Positions 11,401 through 22,238 of a DNA stretch of 64,000 nucleotides are shown piece by piece. Source of the stretch: Chrysaora quinquecirrha (taxonomy: Eukaryota > Cnidaria > Scyphozoa > Semaeostomeae > Pelagiidae); NCBI GenBank assembly GCA_014526335.1, contig JACTAT010000010.1, positions 2,647,943 through 2,711,942 of the forward strand, given 5' to 3'. How positions within the stretch are numbered: position 1 is the stretch's first letter; each line of letters starts with the position of its first letter. The position numbers and the translations under genes are program-made. Below the pieces are notes generated by a model, which saw only the letters and a program-made list of their open reading frames with translations, did no database searches and was not told where the DNA came from.

Positions 11401-12665
11401 CCTTGGTAGACATACAACTAATCGAAGAACTCAGTATTTCTACATAATCAGATCCCAGGTAAATAACACAGCTTTTAGTTTTATCTTTCTTGTTATCTAA
11501 GCTTCCATTTCGTAGAAGATTTTAGCGTAATTTTAACTCTTGTTTCAAGTTTCTTCGCTTTTTTCTGTTATTTGAAGTTTTCGCGTTTTTTTCTGGTACT
11601 TGCAAGCCGCTCCGTTCTATATTTTATCGCTAAGCCAATATTTTGAAGCGATGCGGGTATGCACCATGGCGAAACCATTGAATCTGTGATCACGCGTATA
11701 GGCCTTTGTGATTTGAAATTAAAGACGCGGGTATTTTGTAGGCATTTAGCTGGTCATTTGTGATCTGTTGTTTGTTCTTACTAGTTTAGCATTGCATGAG
11801 GGTCTCGCACAAATTAGCAAGCAGTTGTGTTAACGCAAGTTTGTCTGCTGTGTGGCTGATGCGGACCTGCAAGCCTGCTCCCCCAGACTAATATACCATT
11901 AATCCATCTTGGAAGGTTTTTCAGCTGCGTTGCCTGTAGCCCTGTTCAAATCTATATTGAACTAAAGAACTTTTGATATTCAGCCGTACGCCTTAAAGAG
12001 ATCTACTTTTGTTGAACGAAGAGTCTATCTGACTTGGAATATCACTCTCACCCTATAATTTCAAAGAATTTTGTTGTTGTTGTTGTTGTTGTTGTTGTTA
12101 TGTTGTTGTTATTGTTGTGTTGTTGTTGTTGTTGTTTTGCCAGCTCTAACTTGAACTTCTCTGTTATAAAACAACTTTTCAGTCTTAGTCTTAAGGAGCA
12201 ACAATTTCTTATGCCTGGTCGCCAGTAACATGAATACTCGGATGCTTTTCCTAAATTTTTTCCATTTTTGCAGATTTATCAAACAAGACGCCTCAAGCCT
12301 CGTTTACAATTCCTGGAGACGAATACGAGGCAACTGGCATTCGGTTCTGTTGTATGACTGAATTCACGACCATTTATGTGAAGACCTGTTTTGCTGGATT
12401 GCGTCTAAGAAGAGGCCTGGGTCTGCATTCTTTGTCTATCGCATCATACATTCACGGAAAAGCCTTTGATAGACATACACCAAGTTATAGGATCAATAGA
12501 TAAAAATTAGAAAGAAAACTTTGATAATTTGGAGGATTAATTTGAAACCTGATAACGACAAGCCTTCGAGAAAGTTCTAGAATTTTATTGCAAATTTTTA
12601 TTAGTTGTTGAGAATTCTGGTACAAGCTTCACCATCTTATCTTGTAAGGTCAAGAGGTCACCATA
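11401..12665. promoter_or_regulatory. Shared divergent intergenic region between genes A and B
   Basis: Genes A and B start back to back with 1265 bp between their ATGs. No exon is visible, although untranslated first exons may exist. About 12068-12136 is a GTT-rich microsatellite. A bidirectional promoter is plausible from the layout, but I see no specific factor site I could defend. Confidence 0.4.
12068..12136. repeat. (GTT)n microsatellite
   Basis: TGTTGTTGT repeats with a few interruptions. It lies within the divergent intergenic region. Confidence 0.9.
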
Positions 12666-13586
12666 ATGGCCGCCATCCGATGGGGAGTTTCAGTTTTGCT
12701 ATCGTTGGTAAGTTTTGCCTTGATTTTCATAGATTATAACGTAAAAACTTTATGAAGCCTTTTGGGCTTAATTAATAGAAGTTTTTTCTTGTAGGGGGTT
12801 ATAAAATAAGGGTATAGGCTTTGAGTGGTAGGAAACTTTAAACTTAAAAGTTAAGATAAAAGATAAAATGGCTTAGAGGCATACTTAAAAGCTCTTTTCA
12901 CCTAACACTCCTCAGAGTATAAACGTCAGAAACAGACTAAAACAGTTGAGTAAGGCAGAATTTATACTTAGGTGTGGATCGAATTGTACCAATCAGAAAT
13001 TTGACGCTGGATTGGTATTGTGTTGGCATTGCAGTGAGATCTTCTTTCGATTAATTGGCAGAGGAAGATCCTAGTTTGATTTCGGGGTTTTAGAATTTGT
13101 CCACATAAAAACCAAAAAGCCGGTTCTGTGTAGACAGAAAGAGTTCGTTTTCTGACATCTACTTCGACTAATTCTATTGATCATCAAGCTGATTTGTGTT
13201 TAAAAGACAATACCATTACAATTTCACCTTTAAGAAAGTGGGTAGCTAAAACCAGTGAAACTCAGTTTGTCAATATATTGTAGATATAATTTCTTACGTG
13301 TATTGTAGATAAAAATGAACTATATATAAGAGCATTAAACCGTAAAACACGTGCGACTAATAATATAGTAGCAATTAGAATACAGAGGACTATACTGTAC
13401 GTTTAAATTCTCACAAGTTTTAATATTTTCTTTTCTGTCGTAGCTGTGCTTGTTGGAATGATAGCTTGTCACACGATTCTAGAAGAATACCATTGCAAGG
13501 ACAGTGAAGTTCAATATGGCGTATCACTAAAAGGTGGTAAAAAGGCGGGAATATTCAGAAATCTAGGAACAACAAAGACAATTCAG
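12666..13586 (+). CDS. Gene B exons 1-2: signal peptide and first half of MANSC 1
   Basis: Exon 1 is 12666-12707, exon 2 is 13444-13586. Exon 2 reads EEYHCKDSEVQYGVSLKGGK then KAGIFRNLGTTKTIQ and ends in phase 0. Exon 1 would end in phase 0 (TTG|GTAAGT) but exon 2 needs one preceding base; an extra G at 12708 gives Ala and a continuous hydrophobic core. The start lies in a fair context (CACCATAATGG). Confidence 0.65.
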
Positions 13587-16500
13587 GTAGAATCTTACAC
13601 AGAGTATCTAGTTTTGGCCTAATTTATATGAGCCTATATTAGCTGCCGGAACTTCTACACAAGAGTCTCCTGGTAAACTTCAGTACGCGATTAAACTAAT
13701 TAGGCCACATTTCTTATCGCCCGATGATGGGAGACGGATCTCTCCCGAAACGTTGCCCAACTAAATATCAAAGGCTTGTCATGATAAGTGGTGACTATCA
13801 TGTCTAATACGGTGTCAGAAACAGTCTTGATAAGTCTGAATTTATTAACTCATTAGGCCAATCTAGCAGCCTACTCGGTACCACTGGGATTCTGAAAAGT
13901 ACTTTTTTCTGACCATTTAGAAAGTTATATGTGCTTCAAAGTTCTCATGAAGGCTTTTACTGTTGTCCTATGTGTTCTCTTTTTCATTATTTTACTTTAC
14001 TTTTTTTTAAATTTTTCCTTTTTCATATTGACATAATCTTCTTCAAGAATTAGTCAGTAAAGAAGTAGAAGTAAGATGTGCATAGACTTTGGACAGGGGT
14101 TTAAAGCCCCCAAGAGAAGCCGTATTTCGTATAGGAATATAGAATCGGTCAAATATGTACACATATTAACTTCTTTGACTTTGGTCTAAGACAAGCTTAT
14201 TTTGTTACAGGAATGTATATATAAGTGTTGCAAGCAGCCGAAATGCGATGTCGCCATGATGGAAGGCAAAGGGAAGAATTGTATTGGAGTTAGATGTGCT
14301 AATGATACTTCATGTGAAACGGTTCCACAGCAACCCGAGGAGTATGAAGATTTGCAAATTGCGCACGTCACTGGGAGAGGATTGAAAAACCTTGAAATCG
14401 GTTCGTATTCTGTTTGAAATACTGTTTTCAAATATTTTTTATATACATATAATCTGAGCTCTAAAATGGGTTTAGCTGAATTGGAGTACTTTTTTAAAGT
14501 TAGCAGACTAGCATGTATGCTCAAACTTCAGAAACCCTATCTACTACAATTTCAGGGACAAAAATGAAATGAGTGTATAACTATGCCCGTGCTGAAACTA
14601 GATTGTTTGTGAACAATCCTTTCTGCATATTCAAATTCAAAGTTTTCGAAAACGCAGTCCACTGTGCGAATATGAAAACAAAATAGAAAAGTAACCTCTG
14701 TTTTATTGTTACTGTTTACATGATCCGTCCGTCACAGACTTAAGAGGGTTGTTTATGTCAAAGTTTTTAACTTTCAGGTTTCTAATTTTAAATCTCTTTT
14801 AGATTCTAAAAGTCGGACATTGAAAACAGATAGTTTTGAAGATAAATGCCCTCATAATGAAGTCATGTATAACATGAAACTCGCTGGTGGGCTAAAAGCT
14901 GGAAGATTTACTGATATTGGAAGAGTCAAAGGGATCAATACCTGTATAAGATATTGCTGTGACTCAAAAGTGGACTGTGATCTGGCTTTTATGCTTGACA
15001 AGAGGTGAACATTGCTTGTTTCTTCTTAATTCACCCCGTGGAGGCCTATTTCCTTGGTTGTGTTCATATGTCATTTCTATTTGGATACAAATGCAGTTTT
15101 GCTTTTGGTGGTAATAGGAAAATAAAGTTACCTATATCCACTGCAAAAACCTTATGTCGAGCTAACCCTAAAAACCTAACCCTAAACCTTGCCCTGGCCA
15201 AACGATCAAACATGTGTGATTTCCTTATCAAACATAATGTTCGACCGTTTGGCCACATCACAAAAACATTGCGCTTCCAACATTTTTATGCTTGATACAA
15301 ATTCTTAAAAAAACTTAAAAATTCTTTAAAAAAACATTACTGCAGCAATTTTGGTTGTTTAGCGATGTTTTGCGACATGGCCGAACGGTCACAATTGTTT
15401 TATTTTCTATTGTTTGAGTCTTCAACTTCTTTTGTTTAGTTGTACATTTCACATGAAAGAAAAGTCTTGCTTCTACTTCTTCTAAGGCCCTGGCCAAACA
15501 ATCAAACATTGTTTGTCAAACATTTGAAATTTGCTAATCAATCAATGTTTCAACGTTTGACCACGTGGCAAAACATTGCTTGACAAGTATAAGGCCCTGG
15601 CCAAACAATCAAATATTGTTTGTCAAACATTTAAATTTTTTAATCAAGCAAAACATATCGCGAAACAATTTTCATCAAACATTTTTTTTTACTTTTCAAG
15701 AACATCATGCCGCGAAGTCGCTAACTTTTGCTTGTCAAGCAATGGTATGCCACGTGGCCAAACGTTGAAACATTGATTGATAAGCAAATTTCAAATGTTT
15801 AACAAATAATGTCATGTCGTTTTGCCTTAAATCTCGATGTTCCTTTTTTCAGGTGTTTTCTCGTGAAATGCTACACAGAAGATAAATGCCAAACTTTGCC
15901 TGCTTCGGGAGATGATTACAAATTCAAACAAAGAATGGCTTTCGTTTCTCCTTGGCTTTATGGACAGAAAAAGAAAATCGGTAAAGAAAACATTTAATTG
16001 CTGTTGCACCCAAGCTCGCGTGTATAATCTAGACTAGATCTAGCTAAAAGCTTTTCTCCTTTTTTTAGACTGTTAGCTGTGGCTGAACTTAGAGGCATGT
16101 CGCGCGTGACATTTTATCCGGCATGTCTCCCAGGGTGGCTAAACATGCGAGTGACAAGCGAGCAATATGTCTCCCGAATTGTTAAGACAAGAAGTGTCTC
16201 CTGTTGTCTCCCAGAAACATTTGCGTGGTTCTCCTCACAAATATTGTCGTGCGCTCAAAAATTTCCGAGATGGCTAAACTGGGAGACATCGAGGGGACAT
16301 GTCTCGCGTGACGTGTCTTATAGTTTAGCCAGACCTATAAATTGTCGCAAACAAAAGTAAAAAATTATCATGAATTATGTTATGATAAATTATATGATAT
16401 TTCCTTTCTTATCAATTTTCAGTGAAAGTTCCATCCTCGCTATTTTCTCATCACGTGCAATGTGTCCAATCAAAACTCTACACAAAGTCGAGACTGGCAA

Positions 16501-18805
16501 AAGGAGGCGATGCCGGGGAATTCAAAGATGTCGGCAAAGTTGGGAAATCTCACATTTGCACGAGGCTTTGCTGCGAAAACCCGGACTGTGATGTGGCGTA
16601 TATGTTTGGACGGAATTGTTTCTTAGTGAAATGCTACAGTGAAGAGAGCTGTCGTGTTGTACCGGACGAAGAGCTACAGAACAGAGATCAGACTACACAG
16701 AGTGATGTTCAGTTTGATAAACAAGTACAGTATATAATCAAAAGAAAGTTTGGAGTCAAACTGCGACCAGGTAAATTGCTCTTGTCTATAATAAACGTTC
16801 TCTTTTTATTAGTGGACAATTTCCTATCCTCAGAGCTCAATATGACCCAAGGTTTATAAATTTTTCTCATGTTGTTAAAGCTTTTTTGTGCGGTACATTG
16901 ATCTTTTCCAGCTCCTCCCGTTTATTGTGATCCCTCTGATTAATTGTCTGTTTAATTTTTTCTAATTTTTTTATTTATTTAATTTATTTTTTGCGAAACG
17001 CACCCAACTTTGTTCTATTCTTTTGATACGTTATATTACTCAGCTAGTGGACTGTTTATTGATTAGTTGGTTCACTAGTTGGTTCACTAAATGGTTCACT
17101 AGTCTCGTGATTATCTGATGGATTGATTTATTGATTGGCTGATTCATTTGATTATTTGTTTGATGATCAACCGCTTCATAGCTGTGTTGATTGATTGATT
17201 TAATTAGCAAGCGATTTCAATATAATTCAATGATTTGATGTTTGCGTGATTAATTGATTCACGAATTCGCTGACTGATTCAGTGACTGATTACTCGATCA
17301 GCGAATGGCCACTACTTTGATTTTGATGCCTAATTTGTAACTATATACATTTTGTTGCCCTTTCAGATGGCACTGTCATTCACCCTGACAAGAAATGCAC
17401 ACTCGATGGTCAAATTCATAACAAAACAATACTCGAACAAGGCATGCTATCCGGCACTGTTCAGTTGCAGAAAGGCGTATCAGGTGTGGATAAATGCATC
17501 GAAAAATGCTGCGATGAAAAACGATGTCATGTCGCATTGATGCTTGGTAATCTATGCTACTCAATGGAGTGTGCCAATGAAAATGCTTGTAAACCAAAAC
17601 CAGCACCAGAAAGTGTTTTGAATAAGAACCCAACAGTTGCTTATGTCAAAAGAGGCGAAATATCGATGGGTAAGTTTGTGTTTGTTTTCCTAATTCTGTG
17701 TCACCGACCAGCTTCTTAGGGTGGTCAAACATTTTCCTTGAAAAGCAATTATCAGATGTTTGACAATTGATCGTTTGACTTGGGCCTAATTCTGTGTCAA
17801 CGGTGAGCTCCTTAGGGCCTCGCCAAACCATCAGACGTTGTTTGTCAAACATTTGAAATTTGCTTGCCAAGCAATGTTTTAACGAATGGTCACGTCACAA
17901 AACATTGCTTGACAAGCAAAAGCAAGCTAAAATTGTTTTGGTACTTTTTTAAGGAGTTCAAAAGCAAGCAAAAAATGTTTGACAAGCAATGTTTTTCCTC
18001 ATGGCCAAACGGTCAAATGTTTTCCTTGAAGAGCAACTATCAAATGTTTGACAAACATTGTTTGATCGTTTGGCCAGGGCCTAATTCTGTGTCAACGATC
18101 ATCTCCCTAGGGCCTGGCCAAACCATCAAACATTGCTTGTCAAACATTTGAAATTTGCTTGCCAAGCAATGTTTTAACGTTTGGTCACGTCACCAAACAT
18201 TGCTTGACAAGCAAACAAAAGCCAAATTTGTTGTGGTCTATTTTGAAGAGTTCAAAAACATCTTTTGCTTTATGCAAGCGAAAATCTTTGCCAAGCAATG
18301 TTTTTCCACATGGCCAAACGGTCAAACGTTTTCCTTGAAAAGCAAAATATCAAATGTTTGACCAACATTGTTTGTTGTACAGGGCCTAATTCTAGGTCAA
18401 CGACCATCTCCTTAGGGCCTGGGCAAATCATCAAACATTGTTGGTCAAACATTCGAAGTTTGCTTCTCAAGTACTATTTCAATGTTTGGTCACGGCGCAA
18501 ACATTGATTGAGAGGCATCCATAAGCAGAATTCGTTGCGCATTGTTTTTGAACAGGTTCGAAAGCATTTTGCTGGACAAACAAATGGCGAATGTTTGACC
18601 AACAAGGTTTGGTCGTTTGCTCAGGGCTGAAACCCGTGACTTCTCTACCTCGCGCCAAGATCGAGCGAATCAGTTTTGGGCAATTAAATTGTATGTCTCC
18701 GAATTAATTGTCATCCATTTTCTTTTAGCTCCAAAGAAGTCTGATATCCCGAAAAATGTTGCACAGTCTGGACAGCCAGGGACATACTCACCTTCAGAGG
18801 TATAA
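12666..18805 (+). CDS. Gene B: four-MANSC protein, apparently secreted
   Basis: Exons: 12666-12707, 13444-13586, 14211-14400, 14803-15004, 15853-15980, 16423-16770, 17367-17669 and 18729-18805 with stop TAA at 18803-18805. The start reads MAAIRWGVSVLLSL; exon 2 continues VLVGMIACHT, together a signal peptide. Domains 1 and 2 are each split by an intron (phase 0 and phase 2), while domains 3 and 4 are single exons with phase 1 borders. The last exon is a short polar tail (PKKSDIPKNVAQSGQPGTYS then PSEV). No membrane-span exon was found before gene C starts, so the product may be secreted; a missed downstream exon cannot be excluded because GAG|GTATAA could be a donor. One base is missing at the exon 1 donor for phase to agree. 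About 477 residues. Confidence 0.72.
14211..14400 (+). CDS. Gene B exon 3: second half of MANSC 1
   Basis: It begins ECIYKCCKQPKCDVAMMEGK and continues with NCIGVRC, SCETVP and LQIAHV. Phase 0 in, phase 1 out (donor G|GTTCGT). It completes the cysteine set begun in exon 2. Confidence 0.82.
14803..15980 (+). CDS. Gene B exons 4-5: MANSC domain 2 split by an intron
   Basis: Exon 4 (14803-15004) reads MYNMKLAGGLKAGRFTDIGR, CIRYCCDSKVDCDLAFMLDK; exon 5 (15853-15980) continues RCFLVKCYTEDKCQTLP. The intron interrupts at phase 2 just before the sixth cysteine, unlike the phase 0 intron in domain 1. The intron is loaded with copies of the GGCCCTGGCCAAACG element. Confidence 0.82.
15165..15800. repeat. 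Inverted-repeat element family 1, clustered partial copies
   Basis: Several overlapping or nested copies with CCTGGCCAAACAATCAAACA ends and inner motifs such as TTGTCAAACATTTGAAATTT occur in the intron that splits MANSC 2 of gene B. Confidence 0.75.
16085..16345. repeat. Inverted-repeat-like element rich in GTCTCCC / GTCTCGCG
   Basis: The left end GGCATGTCGCGCGTGACA is echoed near the right end (GACATGTCTCGCGTGACG), with GGCTAAAC near one side and GTTTAGCC near the other. It is probably a non-autonomous mobile element in intron 5 of gene B. Confidence 0.45.
16423..16770 (+). CDS. Gene B exon 6: MANSC domain 3
   Basis: 348 nt, phase 1 to 1. CVQSKLYTKSRLAKGGDAGE, ICTRLCCENPDCDVAYMFG, CFLVKCYSEESCRVVP. 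The linker after the last cysteine is longer than usual and acidic (DEELQNRDQTTQSDVQFDKQ). Confidence 0.85.
17367..17669 (+). CDS. Gene B exon 7: MANSC domain 4, diverged
   Basis: 303 nt, phase 1 to 1. All cysteines are present (CTLDG, KCIEKCCDEKRCHVALMLG, CYSMEC, ACKPKP) but the GG..AG loop is replaced by EQGMLSGTV. It ends AYVKRGEISM. Confidence 0.83.
17713..18640. repeat. Tandem array of inverted-repeat element family 1
   Basis: Three consecutive copies (about 17813-18084, 18109-18391, 18413-18630), preceded by a partial one, each begin TTAGGGCCTGGCCAAAC-like and end CGTTTGGCCAGGGCCTAA-like. They are separated by nearly the same spacer (CTAATTCTGTGTCAACGA), so the spacer was copied with the element. 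Confidence 0.8.
18729..18805 (+). CDS. Gene B last exon: short polar tail and stop
   Basis: The acceptor CTTTTAG opens in phase 1: (A)PKKSDIPKNVAQSGQPG, then TYSPSEV and TAA. If GTATAA is used as a donor the reading would continue in phase 0 into an exon I could not find. AATAAA at 19288-19293 could be the poly(A) signal. Confidence 0.55.
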
Positions 18806-21800
18806 ATGAATGTTGCTTTTGAAATCAGTTCATTTGAATTCTTATTGTATTTCCAGATACAATAACTGATAAAACATCAATGATGTAAAATATTCATTAT
18901 AGATTTGCCAAATCTATGAGTTATAAATTTTTAACCCTATAAATCTCCTTATAAATCACTTTTGTCGAATTCTCTAGTAGAAGTTTCGTCTAAGAAACTC
19001 TGTAAAAATCGTAAAGTTCAAGCGGTATTCTCCAAAGCTCAGCAAAAATCCCTGAAGGATCTATGAGAATAATACTGTGCCAGAAATCCTTTAACTCTGG
19101 TAGATTTTGCCTAAAAGTCCCTAGAAATCAAATTGTTCTAACAGAAGCTCCCTAGAAATAATCCTAAATTCCTTTCTGTTTACACTTAAATCACGCTTGA
19201 AATAAGATTTGCTCGATCATTGACTCGCCCCTGGCAATTTTTCTTCACAAGAAGATATTGGTTTCTTTGTATAAAAGTTAATAAGTAAATAAAGTTTAAA
19301 AGTAAATAATATTTTAAATAATAGCGTAAAGCATATTGTAGATAGTTGAATTTCATTCAAAAATATTTAATTTTTAATAATCATCAATGTATTAGTTACC
19401 TAATTCATATAATTTAAAGAGTGAATTATATCGATAAATTATATGGTTTTAAATGTATAATAGTTAAACTAATAAGTAAAATTTTGAATTGTTAAATATT
19501 ATATCTTTAAAGATATAAAAGTGAATTGAAATTTCTTGGATTTATTTATCTATGTTATCGGTCCTGAAATGTTAAAAGAAAAATAAATGTAAAAGACCTA
19601 AAACATTTAATAAATAAACAATAAATAAATAAACGATCTTTGAAATATCTTATTTAGAAATGGCCGCTTCGCCGCTGCGTTTCGCAATAAAGCTGTCAGT
19701 TATCGTCTAAGCGCATGTCTCGTTGAGGATTTAGGGCGATGTACGTTATGTAGGTATGCTTCTTTTCTAACATTGTCTTTGGCGCCCTTTACACTGGAGC
19801 AACTATAGGTTTTGGTAGAATAGGCCTTCCAATAACACGGAATTCCTTGGATCCATACCTTTCCTGGCGCTATTTTGAGCCGTTTAGAGCCAGTTCTGGA
19901 TCTATTCAGAAGTAGTGCCAACTCGTCTCTGGCTCTGTTTAGATCCCGTGTAATCGCTTTGGATCAAATCCAAACTGGTACGGATAAGAAACGTGACTAA
20001 AGGTGAATGAAGCCTACAAGAACACGCCAATTTTCAAATAGGAATCGAATTTTCTGCTTTAGCCCCCACATGATGCTGCTGTATTGCATTGTATTGTATT
20101 GTATTGTGAAATTCTTTAATGTTAGTTTTTACAGTAGTGTCAAGTCTCTAATTTAAACTGACATTGAGCAAAGTTCAGAGATTGCATTAAGTTAGGTATT
20201 CTACTGCATATTGCAGAATGAGCATGCGCATTTGTTATCAAAAGAAGACGTTTCAAGCAATTTTGTAGCAAGAAGTTTGGCAGCGCCTGCGTCAACTTGA
20301 AAAATACGGTGATCAAATATTTCTGGATCTGATCCAGTTTTTCTCGTTTAAACGCATTGCAAAAGAACCAGAACTGGCTCTGGATCAGACCAGAGCCTAT
20401 CCAGTTATTCTTGTGTAAACAGGTTCTTTAACACTGTGCACTTATCTGAATGTGTGTGCTTCATCGAATGACTTTGGTAGTTATTTTGCATGCTGTTGCA
20501 TGCTTGAGCAGATATGTCTGGTGATAGGAAAGTTTCTGCAAGTAATAAAGTGATCAGCGAGGCTTATAAACAGAGAAATCTCGTAATTACACACTTCCCG
20601 GGTAACAACTCATAGGTCTTATTCATTGGGTTCACCCACTCTGAATCACCTTGGAGCTCAGAACAGTTTCTATCCAATTTGGAGAGTGCAACAAGGGAAG
20701 CATAGGAGAAACTGCTTGATATATGTAGAGCACACTGGTTGATGCGAGTCCAGTGAGGGCGTGTTCGTGTTTCTCTCGGTTATGATATGTTTGTAACTTA
20801 GGGAAATCGAAAACTTTAGAAGCCCCTCTGCATCGAGTGCGTCGAGTGCTCTCTGGGGCGAAGCATCGATATACTCCCCGAATCGAGTTCGTTATGAAAA
20901 GGAGGATCCATGAGAAGTGTACAAGAGCTTCTTCCTCTTGAAGCAGACAATTTAAGATGTCTTGCAAACCTGCAAAGCCTTTGGTTTCGTTAGGATAAAC
21001 ACCCAACACAAAGACGGGTATTACCCCCCTCCCCCTAACTAGAGAGAAAGACCGCTGTATTTCCCCGGTTTTAAGAAGCTGTCTGTGGCCAGTGTTTATG
21101 CCAGAGCCTGTTCTCAAAATTTTGCTGAACTTTTACTCAGAACTTTACTGCAGCCATCTCTGGAATCTTGAAGGGACTAAGGGGCGGGTCAGCGCACTGA
21201 AGAACGAAGCAAAGATTATGCAGAATTGTTTGCCGTGATTTAAGCCGGGCTAATGTCGACCTACGATACGATAAGACTAACGCCAACTAATTGTAACTGC
21301 TAACTTATGTCCACATGTCAACAACTAATCAGATACAGTTGATCACGGTCGCAGGAGCACTCATGTCTACTGCGACTGACAGTAATAAGTCGGCAACTAA
21401 TTGAAGAAGTAGAACGCGCCCAACTTTCTGGAACTGTGCGCTGAATAGTTGCCGGTACGATAAACCGCCGATTATCAGTCCGCAACTAGTTCTGACTGTG
21501 CGCATTGTTGACAATAAGCTTAGCTTTACTTTCCGTGGAAAGTTATATCAACACGTTGCAGTCCAAACTAAGCTGTTTGAAAGAAGCATTGATTTCATTT
21601 TTGCCGAGTTTGCAGATATTGCATGATTTCCGATGCTCTTGCATAAACGCAAACTTGAGCCAGAGTCCTTGTGCTGCAATTCTAGAACGTAGACTTTCGG
21701 TTGCTAGCGTATTCTAGCACTTTTTGATTACTTTGAACAACCAAACAATAATTAAAACGAATTTTTAAGAATCTTGAAAAGTTTAAACAGAAGTTAATCG

Positions 21801-22183
21801 CTATTGAGGATGTTCACTGAAAACCTGCCCAACCTACATGTGGCAACTTCGCAAACCATCCAGCACAATTATCACGTGACTTGCTATTGTGTTTTTGATT
21901 TGTTAATGGATTCTGTTGGACTGACGTAATATTACTTCGAACGAAGCGTTTTAGAAATTCGTGCAAATTTCAAAAAAGAAAATTCGTTAACTTTTAAACT
22001 TGTTTTTCAGAATGTATTTACGCCGATCTTGATCTTGTTTATAATCGACATTTGGCGGAGAAATGAAGTACTGGCCATTGTGTAATGGCGGATAACCCTG
22101 GAAGGATCATTTGATATTTTATGAACCCAGAGCAGATTTGACATTATTACTATACGCTTGACACACTCTTGCTTGAAACAAAA
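18806..22183. other. Intergenic stretch between genes B and C, no gene seen
   Basis: About 18850-19660 is strongly AT-rich. About 19790-20430 contains short inverted matches (AGAGCCAGTTCTGG near 19878, CCAGAACTGGCTCT near 20372) suggesting a non-autonomous element. A (TGTAT)n-like tract lies at about 20083-20107. The longest open frame (minus, 20632-21117) has no recognisable motif, and I do not call it. No membrane-span exon that could complete gene B was found. Confidence 0.45.
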
Positions 22184-22238
22184 ATGAACCTGGTCAAAAA
22201 TTTGCTCATCTTTTTAATATGGATCTTTTCAGAACTCG
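22184..22238 (+). CDS. Gene C exon 1: signal peptide
   Basis: MNLVKNLLIFLIWIFSEL then G|GTAAGA. The hydrophobic core, the start context and the phase 1 end, as in gene A exon 1, argue that a new gene begins here rather than gene B continuing. Confidence 0.68.

Noticed and set aside
13720..13800. GATGATGGGAGACGG...GAAACGTTG motif resembling the end of a retroelement ORF
   Set aside because: Too short and without other retroelement features nearby; insufficient to call a Penelope-like or LINE remnant.
15165..15188. Telomere-like CCTAAC runs
   Set aside because: Only two or three imperfect units, at the edge of a mobile-element copy; not a telomere or a convincing relic.
20632..21117. 161-residue open frame, minus strand
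   Set aside because: No motif, no splice partners, ordinary composition for chance; it lies in a repeat-rich intergenic stretch.
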